Of a DNA stretch of 64,000 nt, positions 22,546-35,141 are shown piece by piece. Below the pieces are notes generated by a model. The model had not been told where the DNA came from. It saw nothing but the letters and a program-made list of their open reading frames with translations, and did no database searches. Source of the stretch: Toxorhynchites rutilus septentrionalis (taxonomy: Eukaryota; Arthropoda; Insecta; Diptera; Culicidae); assembly GCF_029784135.1 (NCBI RefSeq), contig NC_073746.1, positions 229,599,882 through 229,663,881 on the forward strand. The letters are read 5' to 3'. Numbering within the stretch: the first letter of the stretch is position 1; each line of letters opens with the position of its first letter. Made by a program: the position numbers and the translations under genes.

Positions 22546-23055
22546 TGATGTATCGGTCCTTTGTTTCACATGGAAGGATTCCGATTCCGATGAAGGCGTT
22601 TCCTGTAGTCTTATCTCTCATAATCTTTGTCATCTTACTAATAAACCCTTCAACCTTTTCTGGGGATTTCGTGATACTTCGTTTCGCTGATTACATTTTG
22701 CCGCCTGTGGTACTCGGACAAGTTCCGCTTCTTGCTCTGTTGAACCACTTCACACATGTTTGCTCATGTTGCCATATTTCTTGTGATATAATCGTGTATC
22801 GAACCGCTTGACGTGAAGTTAATTCTGTTCCTTTTCGTCGGTTTTCTCATCAACACATGATTTACCCCACAGAAAAAGGGTGAAATGCAAGTCTTGTTCT
22901 GTAAGTTTTGTAATAATTCACTTGTGAGAGAAGAAAAAAAGCTTTTTCACCAGCAATTATGTTATGCCTAGTACGTTCAGTAAGCTAAACATTCGCAGAA
23001 TTTTCGTATAATAATTTGAAGTTGTAAGAGAAAGTGATCTATGGTCGAACATCTT
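22546..23055. other. Non-coding, nothing recognised
   Basis: No gene supported. Confidence 0.35.
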
Positions 23056-24021
23056 ACGTAGCGGAAGTGGGGGCATAGTGGTCACCCTAAGGAATATGCT
23101 CATTTCCAGCGCCCCCATACTGATTTAATTCCCGTTTCTCGAAGAATATTATAGTTCAACTCATTGTTCTTCAAGATAGCAAACGACTTTTACTATGAAA
23201 ATTCAAAATAGTAGACTTTTCATCATTAGAAAAAAAAGGTGAAAAATCGACCTTTTTTTTTGCTTGGAGGTAAAGCGGTCACCTAGTGGGGGCAAAGTGG
23301 TCACCCGCCCATATCAAGCTAAATGGGATAGATTTATGCGTTTTTTTCGTCCAAATTTGTTCAAATCATATTTGTTATAGTAGGTACATGTATGAAATAT
23401 GCTTGGCCTATTCCCCTAGAGTTTCAATTTAAATTTTCTCTTGCATACAAATGCGTAGTAAGAAACATATAACGTTCCGCATAATGAGGCTTGGTTTAGT
23501 TGGAGTGGCATATTTATCCAGGGTCAAAGCCACAAAAGAATCTTCTTCAAGAGCAGAATGTGAATGAGGTATATCAGCTTTAGTAAACAGAACATTGTAA
23601 GTTGTTATTCACCTATGACCACTTTGCCCCCAAGCATGAAAATAATTTCTATGCTAATTAATCGCTGAGATTAAACAAAATATCTGTTCACCTCTCCTAG
23701 AATATGTGAACAGTTGTCCAAATTGATGATTTGTCCAACATATCATATTGAGTAAACTAAATTTCACGAGAAATTCCTTAGATACCATGTGCACAGAACT
23801 ACGGCCGAGTGGCTATCGAGAGAGTAATTTCTGTTTTTATTTGTATTTTTGTATTTTAACATGCGACAGCTCTAGTGAAGTACAGGGCGACTCAAAAGTC
23901 ATCAAATTCTTCAAACATAAGATGACTATCAATATGGCATCTCTAGTCAATAGTTATACTACCAAACAAGCAGGTGGCCACTTTGCCCCCCATGACCAAT
24001 TTGCCCCCACTACTCCTACGT
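23056..24021. mobile_element. 966-bp non-autonomous element with GGGGGCAAAGTGG motifs
   Basis: The ends ACGTAGCGGAAGTGGGGGCA (23056) and, inverted from 24021, ACGTAGGAGTAGTGGGGGCA match. The motif GTGGGGGCA(A/T)AGTGGTCAC occurs forward at about 23068 and 23286, and inverted at about 23614, 23973 and 23994. The motifs face inward from both ends, as subterminal transposase-binding repeats do. No transposase is encoded. Confidence 0.7.
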
Positions 24022-24522
24022 TATCTTAATTTATTGAAAGAAGAACAAAATCATAAACTCCAAGTTTCTAAGTCCTTTGAGTGAATAATTACTACCACGT
24101 ACATTGCGACTTTGAATATGAGAAATATCTACTACATTAATTGCGTGGTCTTTTCTCATTTCACATTTCTTCGATAGGTTTCAATGAATGTGCCACTTAC
24201 TTTCGAAGGGCGTTATGACCAGGATAAACAAGAATGCTTGTAAATTTATAAAAATAAATATGAAAAGAACATATATTTGATTTGATCTCTTTTAGTGTTT
24301 CCGTTAATTCGACGTGCGAATAATTCGGATTTCCATTATTTAAAAAAAAAAAGCAATTAAAAACAGTGGATGTTATACAGGATTTAACGATTGTATAGGT
24401 GCTTCCAGCATAAAAATGGCGTACAATCTTGAAAATTGTAGTCGACGTTATTCTGAGGCAAAGACGCTGGCGTTTTGGTGTTTAGATGAGCACATTGGAG
24501 TTGATTAGTCATTATCATCCCC
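24022..24522. other. Non-coding, nothing recognised
   Basis: AT-rich. No gene supported. Confidence 0.4.
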
Positions 24523-25585
24523 AACTGGATGCTCACATGTCGCATGTTCGAGAGCGAGGTAATCCGTTTCTTGGATTTATCCGAAGGCAATTGTCAGGTC
24601 AGGGAATGTTTTATAGATTTTATAGACACGACGGAGAAAACTGACTCAGGATTAGCTAATGATATTCTGCAAAAGCTGAAAGAAAATGGATTGAATATAG
24701 AAGACTGTCGTGGGTAATCTTACCCAATCTTATACTCCTGATTGACAATCTAGCTCGTTTCGTTCCGTGTGCTGCACATAGTTTAAATCTCGTCGGAGTA
24801 CACGGAACCAGAAATGATAACGTTGGAACTGTACAGGAAATGTTCAAATATTTCACCAGTTCAACTACACGCTGGAATGTACTTATTGAGACTTTGGGAG
24901 TATCGTTGAAAGCGATATCGATATCAGCTCAGCAATTTGTTCCGTTATTTTTGTTCTCACAGAATTAACAAATTCGACCAAACACAACAGTGCCACCGTT
25001 TACGGGGCTGAAGTTTTACTGAATCAAATAGATTTCAAATTTTGTTGTCTTCTGGAATTTTGGGAAAGAATCCGAAATAGTTTGGACAAAGTGAATGAAT
25101 CGTTACAATCAAAAGGCATGATCTAGGACGTAGCAAGTAAACTCCTTGCCTTGCGTGCATCATTCGAGGAGATGAAGAATGAAGCATCTCAGTATGCCAT
25201 TCAATACGTAAAAGAAAAGTGTATTCAACTTGGCATCCCTGATAATTTCAAAGTTATACGACCACGGAAAACGAAAATAAGCTATAGTGGATATAGCTTA
25301 AGATTTTTTATTTATAATAGGAGGCGGACTAACATCCACGAGCATGGATCAATTGAAGCAGGCTGCGTCAAATTTCGGACGAAAGTATTCTTCAGATGTT
25401 GATACAGAGGAACTTGTATCAGAGGTGAATGTGTTCAAGATGCAGATGAATTTTCCTGACACTTCCAGTTACAGTGGCATCGTGCGAACGTAGTTTCAGC
25501 AAGCTCAAATTGTTTCAAAATTATCTGCGCTCTAAAATGAACCAAGACCGACTCAATTTGGGCAGATTGTCAAATTAACTCTCAG
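24523..25585 (+). pseudogene. Decayed hAT-superfamily transposase
   Basis: Pieces of an hAT transposase of the kind with a ZMYM1/DUF4371-like catalytic region appear in order. 24553-24714 reads RFLDLSEGNCQVRECFIDFI...ENGLNIEDCRG. About 24750-24930 reads RFVPCAAHSLNLVGVHGT...FTSSTTRWNVLIETLG. 25151-25260 reads FEEMKNEASQYAIQYVKEK. 25480-25585 reads VASCERSFSKLKLFQNYLR...RLNLGRLSN, the C-terminal hAT dimerisation motif. Stops and frameshifts separate the pieces, and the N-terminal zinc finger is missing. Loss of function is certain; the exact family is inferred. Confidence 0.82.
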
Positions 25586-25795
25586 CTCTCAGCATCAACA
25601 TGTACTGATGATTGCTTGCTGTCTAGAGCGACACTAAAACACTGAACACATTGAATATCTAAGTAGTTGTTTCATACCTCTTAGCAAAACTATATCTCCA
25701 ACGCTGCTAAAAACATCAGGTGATGGCAACTGCATCGGATAAAATTTTCACCTTAATTTTTCAACCGAAAACAGTGTTCTCATAGCTGCAAAATA

Positions 25796-27077
25796 TTAGG
25801 CTGTCAAAAAAGTCCTGCGGTATTTCCGCGAGGTGTCGTTGTAAGCGCGTAGTTCTAGTTGTATTCACTGTATCGAGTCATACTATAGCTTGTTGGAAAG
25901 GTATTTTTGCGCGCTATAATATAGTCCATGACAGTGTTTTGTTAAGTCGTTCGTGAGTTATAGTGTCGCAAATATGGAGCAAAATAAAGAGAAAATCCGA
26001 CATATTTTACAGTACTACTATGACAAAGGCAAAAATGCATCTCAAGCTGCCAATAAAATTTGTGCAGTTTATGGACCCGATACAGTTTCCATTTCCACCG
26101 CACAACGATGGTTTCAACGTTTTCGTTCTGGTGTAGAGGTCGTCGAAGATGCGCCACGCTCCGGAAGGCCTGTCGTCGAAAACTGGGACAAAATCGCTGA
26201 ATTAGCCGAGAAAGACCGGCATAGTAGCAGCCGTAGCATCGGCCAAGAGCTGGGGATAAGTCATCAAACCGTTATTAACCATTTGAAGAAGCTTGGATTC
26301 ACAAAGAAGCTCGATGTATGGGTGCCACACACGTTGACGGAAAAAAACATCTTTGACCGTATCGACGCATGTGAATCGCTGCTGAATCGCAACAAAATCG
26401 ACCCGTTTCTGAAGCGGATGGTGACTGACGATGAAAAGTGGGTCACTTACGACAACGTGAAGCGCAAACGGTCGTGGTCGAAGCCCGCTGAAGCGGCTCA
26501 GACGGTGGCCAAGGCCTCATTAACGGCCAGGAAGGTTCTGCTGTGTGTTTGGTGGGATTGTCAAGGAATAATCTATTATGAGCTGCTTCCCTATGGCCAA
26601 ACGCTCAATTCGGACCTGTACTGCCAACAACTGGACCGCTTGAAGGTAGTACTCATGAAGAAGAGGCCATCTTTGATAAACAGAGGCCGCATTGTCTTCC
26701 ATCAGGACAACGCCAGGCCACACACTTCTTTGGTGACGCGCCAGAAGCTCCGGGAGCTCGCATGGGAGGTTCTTTTGCATCCGCCGTATAGTCCGGACCT
26801 TGCACCAAGTGACTACCACCTGTTTTTGTCCATGGCGAACGAGCTAGGTAGTCAGAAGTTAGCCACAAAAGAGACCTGTGAAAATTGGCTATCCGAGTTT
26901 TTTGACAATAAGGAAGCGAGCTTCTATAACAGGGGTATTATGAAGTTGGCATCTCGTTGGGAACAAGTCATCGAACAAAACGGCGTATATTTGACTTAAA
27001 ACAGATGATTGTAACTAATTTTATGAACAAATGAAAATTCAAAAAAAAAATACCGCAGGACTTTTTTGACAGCCTAA
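25796..27077 (+). mobile_element. Complete mariner transposon, 1282 bp
   Basis: Terminal repeats TTAGGCTGTCAAAAAAGTCC...GGTATTT are identical for 30 bp at 25796-25825 and inverted at 27048-27077. A TA dinucleotide flanks each side (25794-25795 and 27078-27079), the mariner target duplication. The length is normal for the family and the transposase ORF is intact. Identical ends plus an open frame indicate a recent insertion. Confidence 0.95.
25974..26999 (+). CDS. Mariner transposase (DD34D), intact
   Basis: The enzyme cuts out and reinserts its own element at TA sites, in the nucleus. The 341 residues from ATG 25974 are normal for mariner; an in-frame GTG 21 bases earlier was not used. An N-terminal pair of helix-turn-helix domains (about 1-110) includes KGKNASQAANKICAVYG and ISTAQRWFQRFRSG, then PRSGRP and ELGISHQTVINHL. 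The linker WVPHTL is at 116-121, equivalent to the conserved WVPHEL. The catalytic aspartates are D153 (TDDEKW), D245 (HQDNARPH) and D280 (YSPDLAPSDYHLF), with 34 residues between the last two. The C-terminal GIMKL..RWEQVIEQNGVYL box is present. There are no stops or frameshifts. It lies 178 bp inside the left terminus and its stop is 78 bp from the right one. The DNARPH motif is shared with the decayed mariner at 9662, but the terminal repeats differ. Confidence 0.95.
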   Translation: MEQNKEKIRHILQYYYDKGKNASQAANKICAVYGPDTVSISTAQRWFQRFRSGVEVVEDAPRSGRPVVENWDKIAELAEKDRHSSSRSIGQELGISHQTVINHLKKLGFTKKLDVWVPHTLTEKNIFDRIDACESLLNRNKIDPFLKRMVTDDEKWVTYDNVKRKRSWSKPAEAAQTVAKASLTARKVLLCVWWDCQGIIYYELLPYGQTLNSDLYCQQLDRLKVVLMKKRPSLINRGRIVFHQDNARPHTSLVTRQKLRELAWEVLLHPPYSPDLAPSDYHLFLSMANELGSQKLATKETCENWLSEFFDNKEASFYNRGIMKLASRWEQVIEQNGVYLT

Positions 27078-29399
27078 TATTACACACGGCTTGCAATACG
27101 CTGCACTTTGGCGCCCCAAACAATGCACAAATTCGCAAAAATAATTGATTGATGGAAATAAATTTAAAAATACAAAAAAATCCACAATCTATTCCGGCAA
27201 TAAATTTATAGAAATAAATTTGCTTATTTCATTTCGGATATTACTTCAGAATTCATGGAACTTTTTAAAATAACCCTTTAGTGGAAATTTTTGGTGCCCC
27301 TGGAACGGGACGCTAGTTTGCATGGTTTTATGAAAACAGTTGAAGATTGAATTGAATCATGAATCGTTCTTATTCCTGGGAGAATAATGCACAAGCTAGC
27401 CATATGTCGGAAGTTGGTTTTATCGTCAAATCTCGTAAGCATCGCTTCTAGAGACACACACCACAGGCACAGAGATTCCATATTCATATTACCATCACCA
27501 TTAACAACGCATAAAATCGAAAATGTTTACGTGAGAATCAGTCATACACAAACACACTTCACCTAACGGTCAGAAAATCTACGCGAAGTTACTTTTCATC
27601 GAGTTTCCTTCTCGGATTTGAGAAAAAAATGTTTTAAAATGATCAGAATTGCCTCTCTCTTCGAAATAATTCCGCGTTGAGAAAAACCTCTGCTCACAGA
27701 CCGAAAAAAGAATGCCAATCGCCAATGAAATTTACAATATTTGTCTTCTGTTTTACTTCTACGCACCAGTGCAAGCTCTGCACTATGCTTGCTTGGTGCG
27801 TATTCTGAGAATGCATTCTGAAGCAAAAAAAACGCACATTAGTTCAACTGGATAAGGAAATAAAAACTGAGGTTGACTATTTTATTTTACCTAGATAGAA
27901 TGACAATTATTGAATTGTTCGTAGATATATTTCCAATCGAATGATGCAAACTGCAAAATAAGTGTTTGAACTCTCTCATTGCTTCTTTCACGTTCGTCTT
28001 TTAGATGTTCATTCTACACTCTTTACCTCCCTGTTAAACGTGGCTGTACGTTGGAAATGAAATTGTTTTGAAGGGAAACTCATAAAATGTCAGAAATATA
28101 GAAAAGCATTGGAATGCGTGGGACAATACTTTTTCCAAAGACATTTAATTTTTTTTAAGAATTACATGAACAATGAATTTATGTGCTCTGAATTTGCTGA
28201 TTTGTATTACAATCACTTATGAACGCAAATTATCCTACACGTAGCTTTGTAGCAGCAAGCTTGATGCAAAATTTGCAAAATTGAAGATACAAACCAAAAT
28301 CAGCAAATTATTACTGGACTTATAAGTACGACACGTAACGAAGACAGTGGATATGTCGATTGCTCTAATGAACCAAGATCCTAAACATAAAAAAACATGT
28401 TAAGCCGAAAATTGAGGCGATCTTACCGTTATCAGGGGTCAACTCGATGTTGTGCATCATGAGTTTTTGCTAGTATATCAGACATTTAACCAGAAGATTT
28501 ATTAGGCCTTGAAGAGAGCAATTCAGCGGAAATATATGTTTGCCGCTTGACGTCAGAACAGAACAGAACGAATACTAAATCGAATCATCATCAGACGTTT
28601 TTATCTGTGATTTATCTGCGCAATTACAAATCGAAGAGAGTTTCGATGGCCTGGTTCAAGTATAAGTGTAATCACATTAAGGTCCACGGTGGGGTCTCTA
28701 TGGCGAACAATATCAGTTTTGATGAATAAAGATGAAATTCCCTTTTCTACAGTTTTTCGATAGTTTATATAAAAAACAACAATAATCATTCTATTGGTAA
28801 TCACAAATGATTAATTTCATATTATACATAGAACGTAAAAAACAAATTGGAAACGAGTAAGTTTTCCATTATATCATGTACAACGAAGCTTATTTGCCTC
28901 TACCCCTACATATAAATAGGATTGGCCAAAGGAAAAAAAAAACAAAACAAAAATGCACCTTCCAAATATTATCAATTGGGTTTAAATAATCTAATATGTT
29001 CAGTGGACTCACTAATAGTACCGCCCCAATCCAAATACCCAGAGGGTTCGCTCGGTTGCAAAAAAGTTTGGCGAAACAACGTTGATAGCGATCTTAACTG
29101 CTCTGGACTAAAGAGGTCGGCGGGGTTTGACTACAAAACAAGTGCTGAAACATTGATTCGTCGAGCAGCCGTGAATTGATTTATCATCGTTCCTGAAAAG
29201 TGTCATAAATGCACGCATTTCGCTTGTTTGTATCTTATTTTTGCACATTAACCCGAACACTGCAGGCGTTAAAATAAAACTCCACTGGCTGCTGCTTGGG
29301 AAATAAATAAACCTATTATACGCTGCTATGATACTGGGGGATACCGACAATGTGCTGAAAAAAAGTGAACCAACCAATCATGAATGGTTAATTTGACAA
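27078..29399. other. Non-coding, 2.3 kb
   Basis: Several 60-90 residue frames lack motifs. No TE signature seen apart from homopolymer runs. Confidence 0.35.
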
Positions 29400-29760
29400 T
29401 GACCTGTGAAATCCAATCCGAGTCGCGCAGAGTGGAGCAGCTACATATACAACGGGGGAACGAGTGTCGAACGTTCCCAATCAATCATTTAATAATTAAT
29501 ATTGAAGCGAGCTATTACCGGATTTGTATCGAGGCGAGGCGTTGACACAATTTGATCAATTTGTCCACCACAAAGCGCGTTTAGGCTAAATCGAACATCG
29601 TAATTGGCCCGGGGGTAAGCACATCGTGGTTTCTACATTATTGACGAATCGTGCGGCAGGACTAAATATAGACATCATGAATCACATAATGAGCTGAATT
29701 AGACTGAAAGGAAAATAAGTAATTAAATAATTAACATAATAATGTAATATTGCACTATAG
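29400..29760. promoter_or_regulatory. Possible enhancer-like island
   Basis: Non-repetitive, higher-complexity sequence with homeodomain-like TAAT clusters (ATTTAATAATTAATATTG, AAGTAATTAAATAATTAAC) and no coding frame or TE motif. Regulatory function is an inference from composition only. Confidence 0.25.
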
Positions 29761-31756
29761 GGTATATGCGGACAAAATTTAGACAACTGACTTTTATCAA
29801 ACCTTTTTTTCCCTTTGGAAATTTCTATTAAAAATAAACACTCTCTCTAATAATAGTCCAAAATTTCTAGTCGGTAGCAAGTATTGTTCCTGAGATATTA
29901 TATGTCGGAAAAGAGATTCACCTATGATATCGTCTCAGTCATCTTGGGCTTGTCATTGTCAACATATCAAATGTTTTGGATCATAGGAATTCCAATTTTT
30001 ACACAAAATTTGATGCATATCTGATGATGCTGACCTTGCAAACTTCGTCTCGCTCAGAATGGTTTGTTGTTATAGATACTTTCAAACATTCATGTTTTCT
30101 TACTAAGCGAACGTCCATGGAATCAATCGCAGAACTGTTCATTGATTAATTTTGACCCTTAACAAATTCCTTTTACTATGAATTTCCTAGTACTTCTACC
30201 AGAACCCGTCATTATAATATCTAATTATTTTCAGACCCAATTCTCGTTCAAAAATTATCAATTGCAAATACCATGTTTCTCCCTCACATTGAATATATGC
30301 TTGATACAGAAAATATAATGAAATGATGACATCTCAGTTCGGACGATTCCTTCCTCGAGTTTTACCCTTACTCTTTGCTTGATTAGTTCTTGAGTTATGC
30401 AGAAATTTGTGTTTCATTTGTGTGTAAACACAACAAAACAAAAATGTTTTTAATCATTTAATCAACTGTATCATAATAGTACATCATTTTATTTATCACA
30501 ACGTTTCGTTGCAACGATTTCCATCAATCTCGACAGCACAGCTGATGGGATCAATCATAACGATCTGCTAAAAAAGACAAATCTACTCGCGTTCCCCAGA
30601 ATTACCTTGTTGAATACCACAATTAAAAGCTAATAAGATGTGAGTGAGGCACAGTTTAATAGTGGCCAGATTGCAAACCTGCAATTTGCCCGGTGAATGT
30701 TATGTTTCCTAATGACAGCGATTAGAGAGGTAGCTTTGGGATGCCCATTAGAGACCCACCCTAACAATCGCATATTTACGATAGACAAATCGCATTGTCC
30801 CAAAGTTCATATTCGCGCGTGCAATTTGCTTAAATTGCCCCAGGAAGGGTTGTTGGGAAAACACCTTTTGGCGTGGTATCCGGAACCATTTACCCACACA
30901 TATCTACTGACGATTAGCGGAGAGTTGCCTTTCGCTGTAGGCTTTCCTATTTCGGCCGCGTATTTGATCGAAGACTTAGATATACTTTTATAGGCTTGCT
31001 TTTATTCTGATATAATGGTAAATCATCATGTAACAGTTCAGAAATGATCCATGGCTTGAATATTGCGAAAGGTCCATCCTACAGATGCTCACATCAGAAC
31101 TGCCAAGAGGGAAACAACAAAATTGCGCAATTTTATATTTTAAACCAGTTCCTTACAAAAGTTATTTTTGGACATGCAAGAACAATGTGCATCCGGAATC
31201 AGCAGAATAGGCGTTGGGGGAATGCACATTTACGGGGAACCGGTTACTTTATTTCGAGCACTAACTCTCTTTTTGTGGAGTGGAAGATTTTCGAGAAAAA
31301 GACGAAAATGGAACACTAATAAAGGCTGAAGAGTAATGTGAAACCGGTCTGGAGTTAAAGTTAGCTTACTTGAATGTGAAGCCAATTCCCAAAAAAAAAC
31401 AAATTTCACTATCTGTCATTCATTCATCAATATTAGACAATATGGCATACACTATGTATATCCGTCATATTTTCAAAACAAACCCATTTGGTGGCGAACA
31501 CAAATGCATTTCATTACTCATTCAACGAGAGCATCTCTAAGTAGGGAAGCTCGTTGAACTGTAAAGTTAGCAGTTGCAAAATAAACAAACCAACAACCCC
31601 GTGTATTAATTTTACAATCACTTCCACAAACAGAAGCCAAAGCACACACGATGATAATAATAATGAATCACTCTCGCTCTCAACGCGGACTTTCATCTAA
31701 CCGCAAGGTGTGCTGCGCCGTAAGCACGTGTGCATGACATGTAGTAGTGACTGGGC
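29761..31756. other. Non-coding, nothing firm
   Basis: The 98-residue frame at 30697-30993 (plus) is open but shows no domain, signal peptide or homology I recognise. CTCTCGCTCT (about 31672) is a GAGA-type site upstream of the candidate promoter at 31757. Confidence 0.35.
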
Positions 31757-31872
31757 TATAAAGCTAGTTTTGCCTTTCCGAGTCGGAGATCTGAGCTACA
31801 ACTGAGCTAGTGGCACGATCCTCACGCACCGATCATGGGAATCCGACTTCACCCGATCGATACGATCTACAG
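31757..31872 (+). promoter_or_regulatory. Candidate TATA promoter and short first exon
   Basis: TATAAA (31757-31762) in a GC-rich setting is followed at normal spacing by a possible start site (about 31788), then an ATG at 31835. The reading MGIRLHPIDTIY ends at CTACAG|GTGAAC, a plausible splice donor after 31872. CTCTCGCTCT lies about 85 bp upstream. The parts are in the right order for an insect gene start, but no second exon was found, so this is tentative. Confidence 0.3.
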
Positions 31873-33795
31873 GTGAACAACTTGGCAATCCAAACAAAGA
31901 TCGGTGTGGGACGGAGCAGAGAAAAAAATGTTTTGGTTCAACGAATATACGCGAAGCTTGCGGGAATCGCGTGGATTTTACCTCGTTCTGAGATGGGCAG
32001 CATGCACCTAATGGGAAAAATATGGTATAGATATAATGATTTTCTTGATTATTGAATGATTTTTAATTATTAAAATGTTGAGCCTCCGTCCCGAGCCTCT
32101 TCAAAATTAAAAGTATAATTCACATCTGATATCATCTCGGAACCATAAAAAAGTATTAATGTACATTGTGAATTTTACACGAATTCATGGTTTCAATCGG
32201 GCAGGATAAACTATAACAATTTCTCATGATCTGAAAGTCATGAGTATTTTTTGTAGTGTTTTTATTTAATTCGAATGTTTGTTCTAGATGGGATTTGTCT
32301 AGAATTGTCAACAACATAATAATTCAATGGTCCGTATAATTGTTTCAAACAATTTTCAAGTATGCGCTGGTACGGCTTGGGTCTTAATTGTATGATTAAC
32401 AAACAATTTTTATGTTCTATTATTTGAAGTTGTTTGTTTTTTTTTGAACCCATGCATTTTCGTATGAACTCAAAATTCCAGTATACAATACTAAAAAAAC
32501 ATTACTTCTTCCACACAGTTGTTCACTTGAAATCACTACTAGTGACATCATAATCAACTACCTTTTGGAAATCTAAACCAACGATATATTTAATTCGCTC
32601 TTCCGAATTTCTTTGGAACATGCATTTAAGAACATGTTAATTCCCTGAAATATAAAATTAAATTTCAATCATATCAGAGTATTTGTCTAAATATTATTAA
32701 AATTACTATCATATAACAAAGTGATAAAATGTAAACCCAAATAGGAATGAGCATAATGCTTATTTCGCTTTCACCAATCTTGCATAAACTGTCATACTCG
32801 CTTAGTTATTGATTTTTTCTTACTTTTTTGCCTTCACTGGCTCTAATTAAAAAAGCAAGATGCTCAGAACAATTCGGTTGCTCTCTTAGATACGAAAATT
32901 GGTAATGGATATAGTTATGAACAATTGTTATAGGTGGATTTCAATAACATTTTAGAAGTAAAAAAACTTAAATTTTCTTATGCGTTTTTATCGTTTACCC
33001 GTCGAATGGAAGATGCATTTTATTGTTCCTATTAATTAAATTAAAGCTCTCTATGGCTCGTTTTTTGACTCCCAACTTCTTCAACTAAAATCATCAAAAA
33101 CCACAATTTTTACTCCACTGTGTCTCAACAGCATACTTGATCACCAAAGGATGGCCATCTCGGGTGTTTCTCATCGGATCTTGACCATCCGGGTACCGTA
33201 AAATTCATTATCGATTCTTGTTTCTGCAAACAATAGGAATATAATAAAAATATAATACTACGAAAAAGATATAGAAAATTGTGACCAGGACACAACCACA
33301 TTGTTGACGTAAGACTACGAAATTACGAAATACGGATATTATTTTAGAATACGTGGTTTTTCGCAACTCTCTCGTAGCAGTTAGAAAAGCCAATTTGAGA
33401 AAAAAAATTAACTTTCAACCATAACAATGGTTGTTGGTTGCTCGCTGGTTAGAGTGATACTGGAATAGAAATCACAACTGACATTTAAACTTTCGCCCGA
33501 TGCAATATGCCTTGAGTACAACCGAGCCATATGCCAGCAAATAAATAACCAGCAAACGCATATTTTATTGTATTGTTTCTTTTTTTTCGATTTTGTATGT
33601 TTGTATGCAAAAGTGTATCACAGTCAACTATTAGCAGGGACGAGAGAATTCGGATTTTTATCGTGATGTGAGTTTTTTTTAGTTTTATTTTTAAATTATA
33701 TTCCCAATATGCTTCCGAAGGCCGTAATAGTACCTCAAAATAAAAGCGACGGAAAAACGCAGTTTTTAACAAACGAAATAAAATTTCGGACCGGT
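31873..33795. other. Non-coding, nothing recognised
   Basis: AT-rich; possible intron of the candidate gene above. GACGTAAGACTACG at 33306-33319 is a copy of a dispersed motif. Confidence 0.35.
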
Positions 33796-33858
33796 CATTC
33801 TGAAATTAAACAGAGGATAATTATTTACTTTAATTATCCTCTGTTTAATTTCAGAATG
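33796..33858. repeat. Perfect 28-bp hairpin, 7-nt loop
   Basis: Arms 33796-33823 and 33831-33858 are exact reverse complements, beginning CATTCTGAAATTAAACAGAG. It is the longest perfect small-loop palindrome seen in the window. Confidence 0.9.
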
Positions 33859-34419
33859 TCAAAAACAATCAGATGCATCTGAATATTTATATTTTTGAAG
33901 GGTTATGGTTGACAGAATTTCTCTAGTAACATTCTTTTGTCTATCTTTGTATCTTTCTAGTGATCAGAATTTGTTTGAAAAAAATTAAATGATGTTTTAA
34001 ATTTAAAAGCAAACGATGTTTGGAATGTTTTTCATAATGTGTTTTTGTTTTATTTTATGGAATCAATCTGTTTCATTCTGGAAATTTAGTATTCAATGCA
34101 TTTAAAAATACTGAGAGCCACTGACACTAAAAGTTGATTTGTTATACCTACTATCAAGTATGGAATTATTAATTGTCTGTTGCATCACAACCTTCAAGAA
34201 AGAGATCCAGAGTCAGTGATGTGTTGAGGATTCATTGATTCAAATTAAAAAGAATAGTTGATGTTCGTAAACAAGATGAACATAATAGCGAATAGTATTA
34301 CAAAATACGAAAAAATACTAACATATTAGTAAAAAAGCACTGTTTTAACTCTATAGATACGTTAGAAATGCACAAATTTTTTTTAAACGGTTCAGTCATA
34401 ATAAAATAATGGGTGGGTT
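33859..34419. other. Non-coding, nothing recognised
   Basis: AT-rich. No gene. Confidence 0.4.
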
Positions 34420-35141
34420 AAGGGAGTATTCTAGTCTGGAAATTTTAGAAAAATGATTTTTTTTCTGTAGTTTAGACGTTCAATAACATATTCTAGGAAG
34501 AACTTATCGAAAATCGTATTATTTACCGAGTTCGAGCCATTTTAGTGATGCGATTTCGAAGCTGGTACGGCCATAACAATGAACTTCAAACGCGTTTTTC
34601 TCAAAACCAATTTTTTCAAACTGGCGTACACGATATCTCAAGTTCACCTGAACCGATTCATGTCGAATTGATATGAATACAATCTGCAGGCAGCTCTCTA
34701 TCGTATGAACCTCTAAAAATAGTATTTTTTAAATACTTACGATTACGATATACGATTTTTAAAAAATCGGGAAACGTAATAAAAAACGTTCTAAACCGCA
34801 TTTTGTTTTTCAAACGGCCACCATTTTGTCAAAAACGATGTTTCTGACCTGTCCGAGGTTCATGCGATAGCGACATCTTTATTGTTCGATTTTTTTGTTT
34901 CAGATAACCAGAAGGGCTGGAATCGTATACGCCATGGCACAACTTTTTTTTAACCCTCTCACTTCATCAGCTCTTAACTATTCTAGTTATGAATATTTTT
35001 TCGCCGTCCAAGTTTTGTTTTATTGTTAAAAGATAGATGAACAAATAATGATACAGCAGATAGTAAAAATATTCTTTGTTTTATTTTTATGGAGCTCTAA
35101 AAACGTTCGAAATTCGTGTCTCTACACTAGAATACCCCCTT
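34420..35141. mobile_element. ~720-bp MITE-like element
   Basis: The left end AAGGGAGTATTCTAGTCTGG is inverted at the right as AAGGGGGTATTCTAGTGTAG (16 of 20 match). No coding capacity. The interior has AAAACG-rich stretches. Confidence 0.55.

Noticed and set aside
30697..30993. 98-residue open frame, plus strand
   Set aside because: No motif, signal peptide or family resemblance, and no splice or promoter context; consistent with chance.
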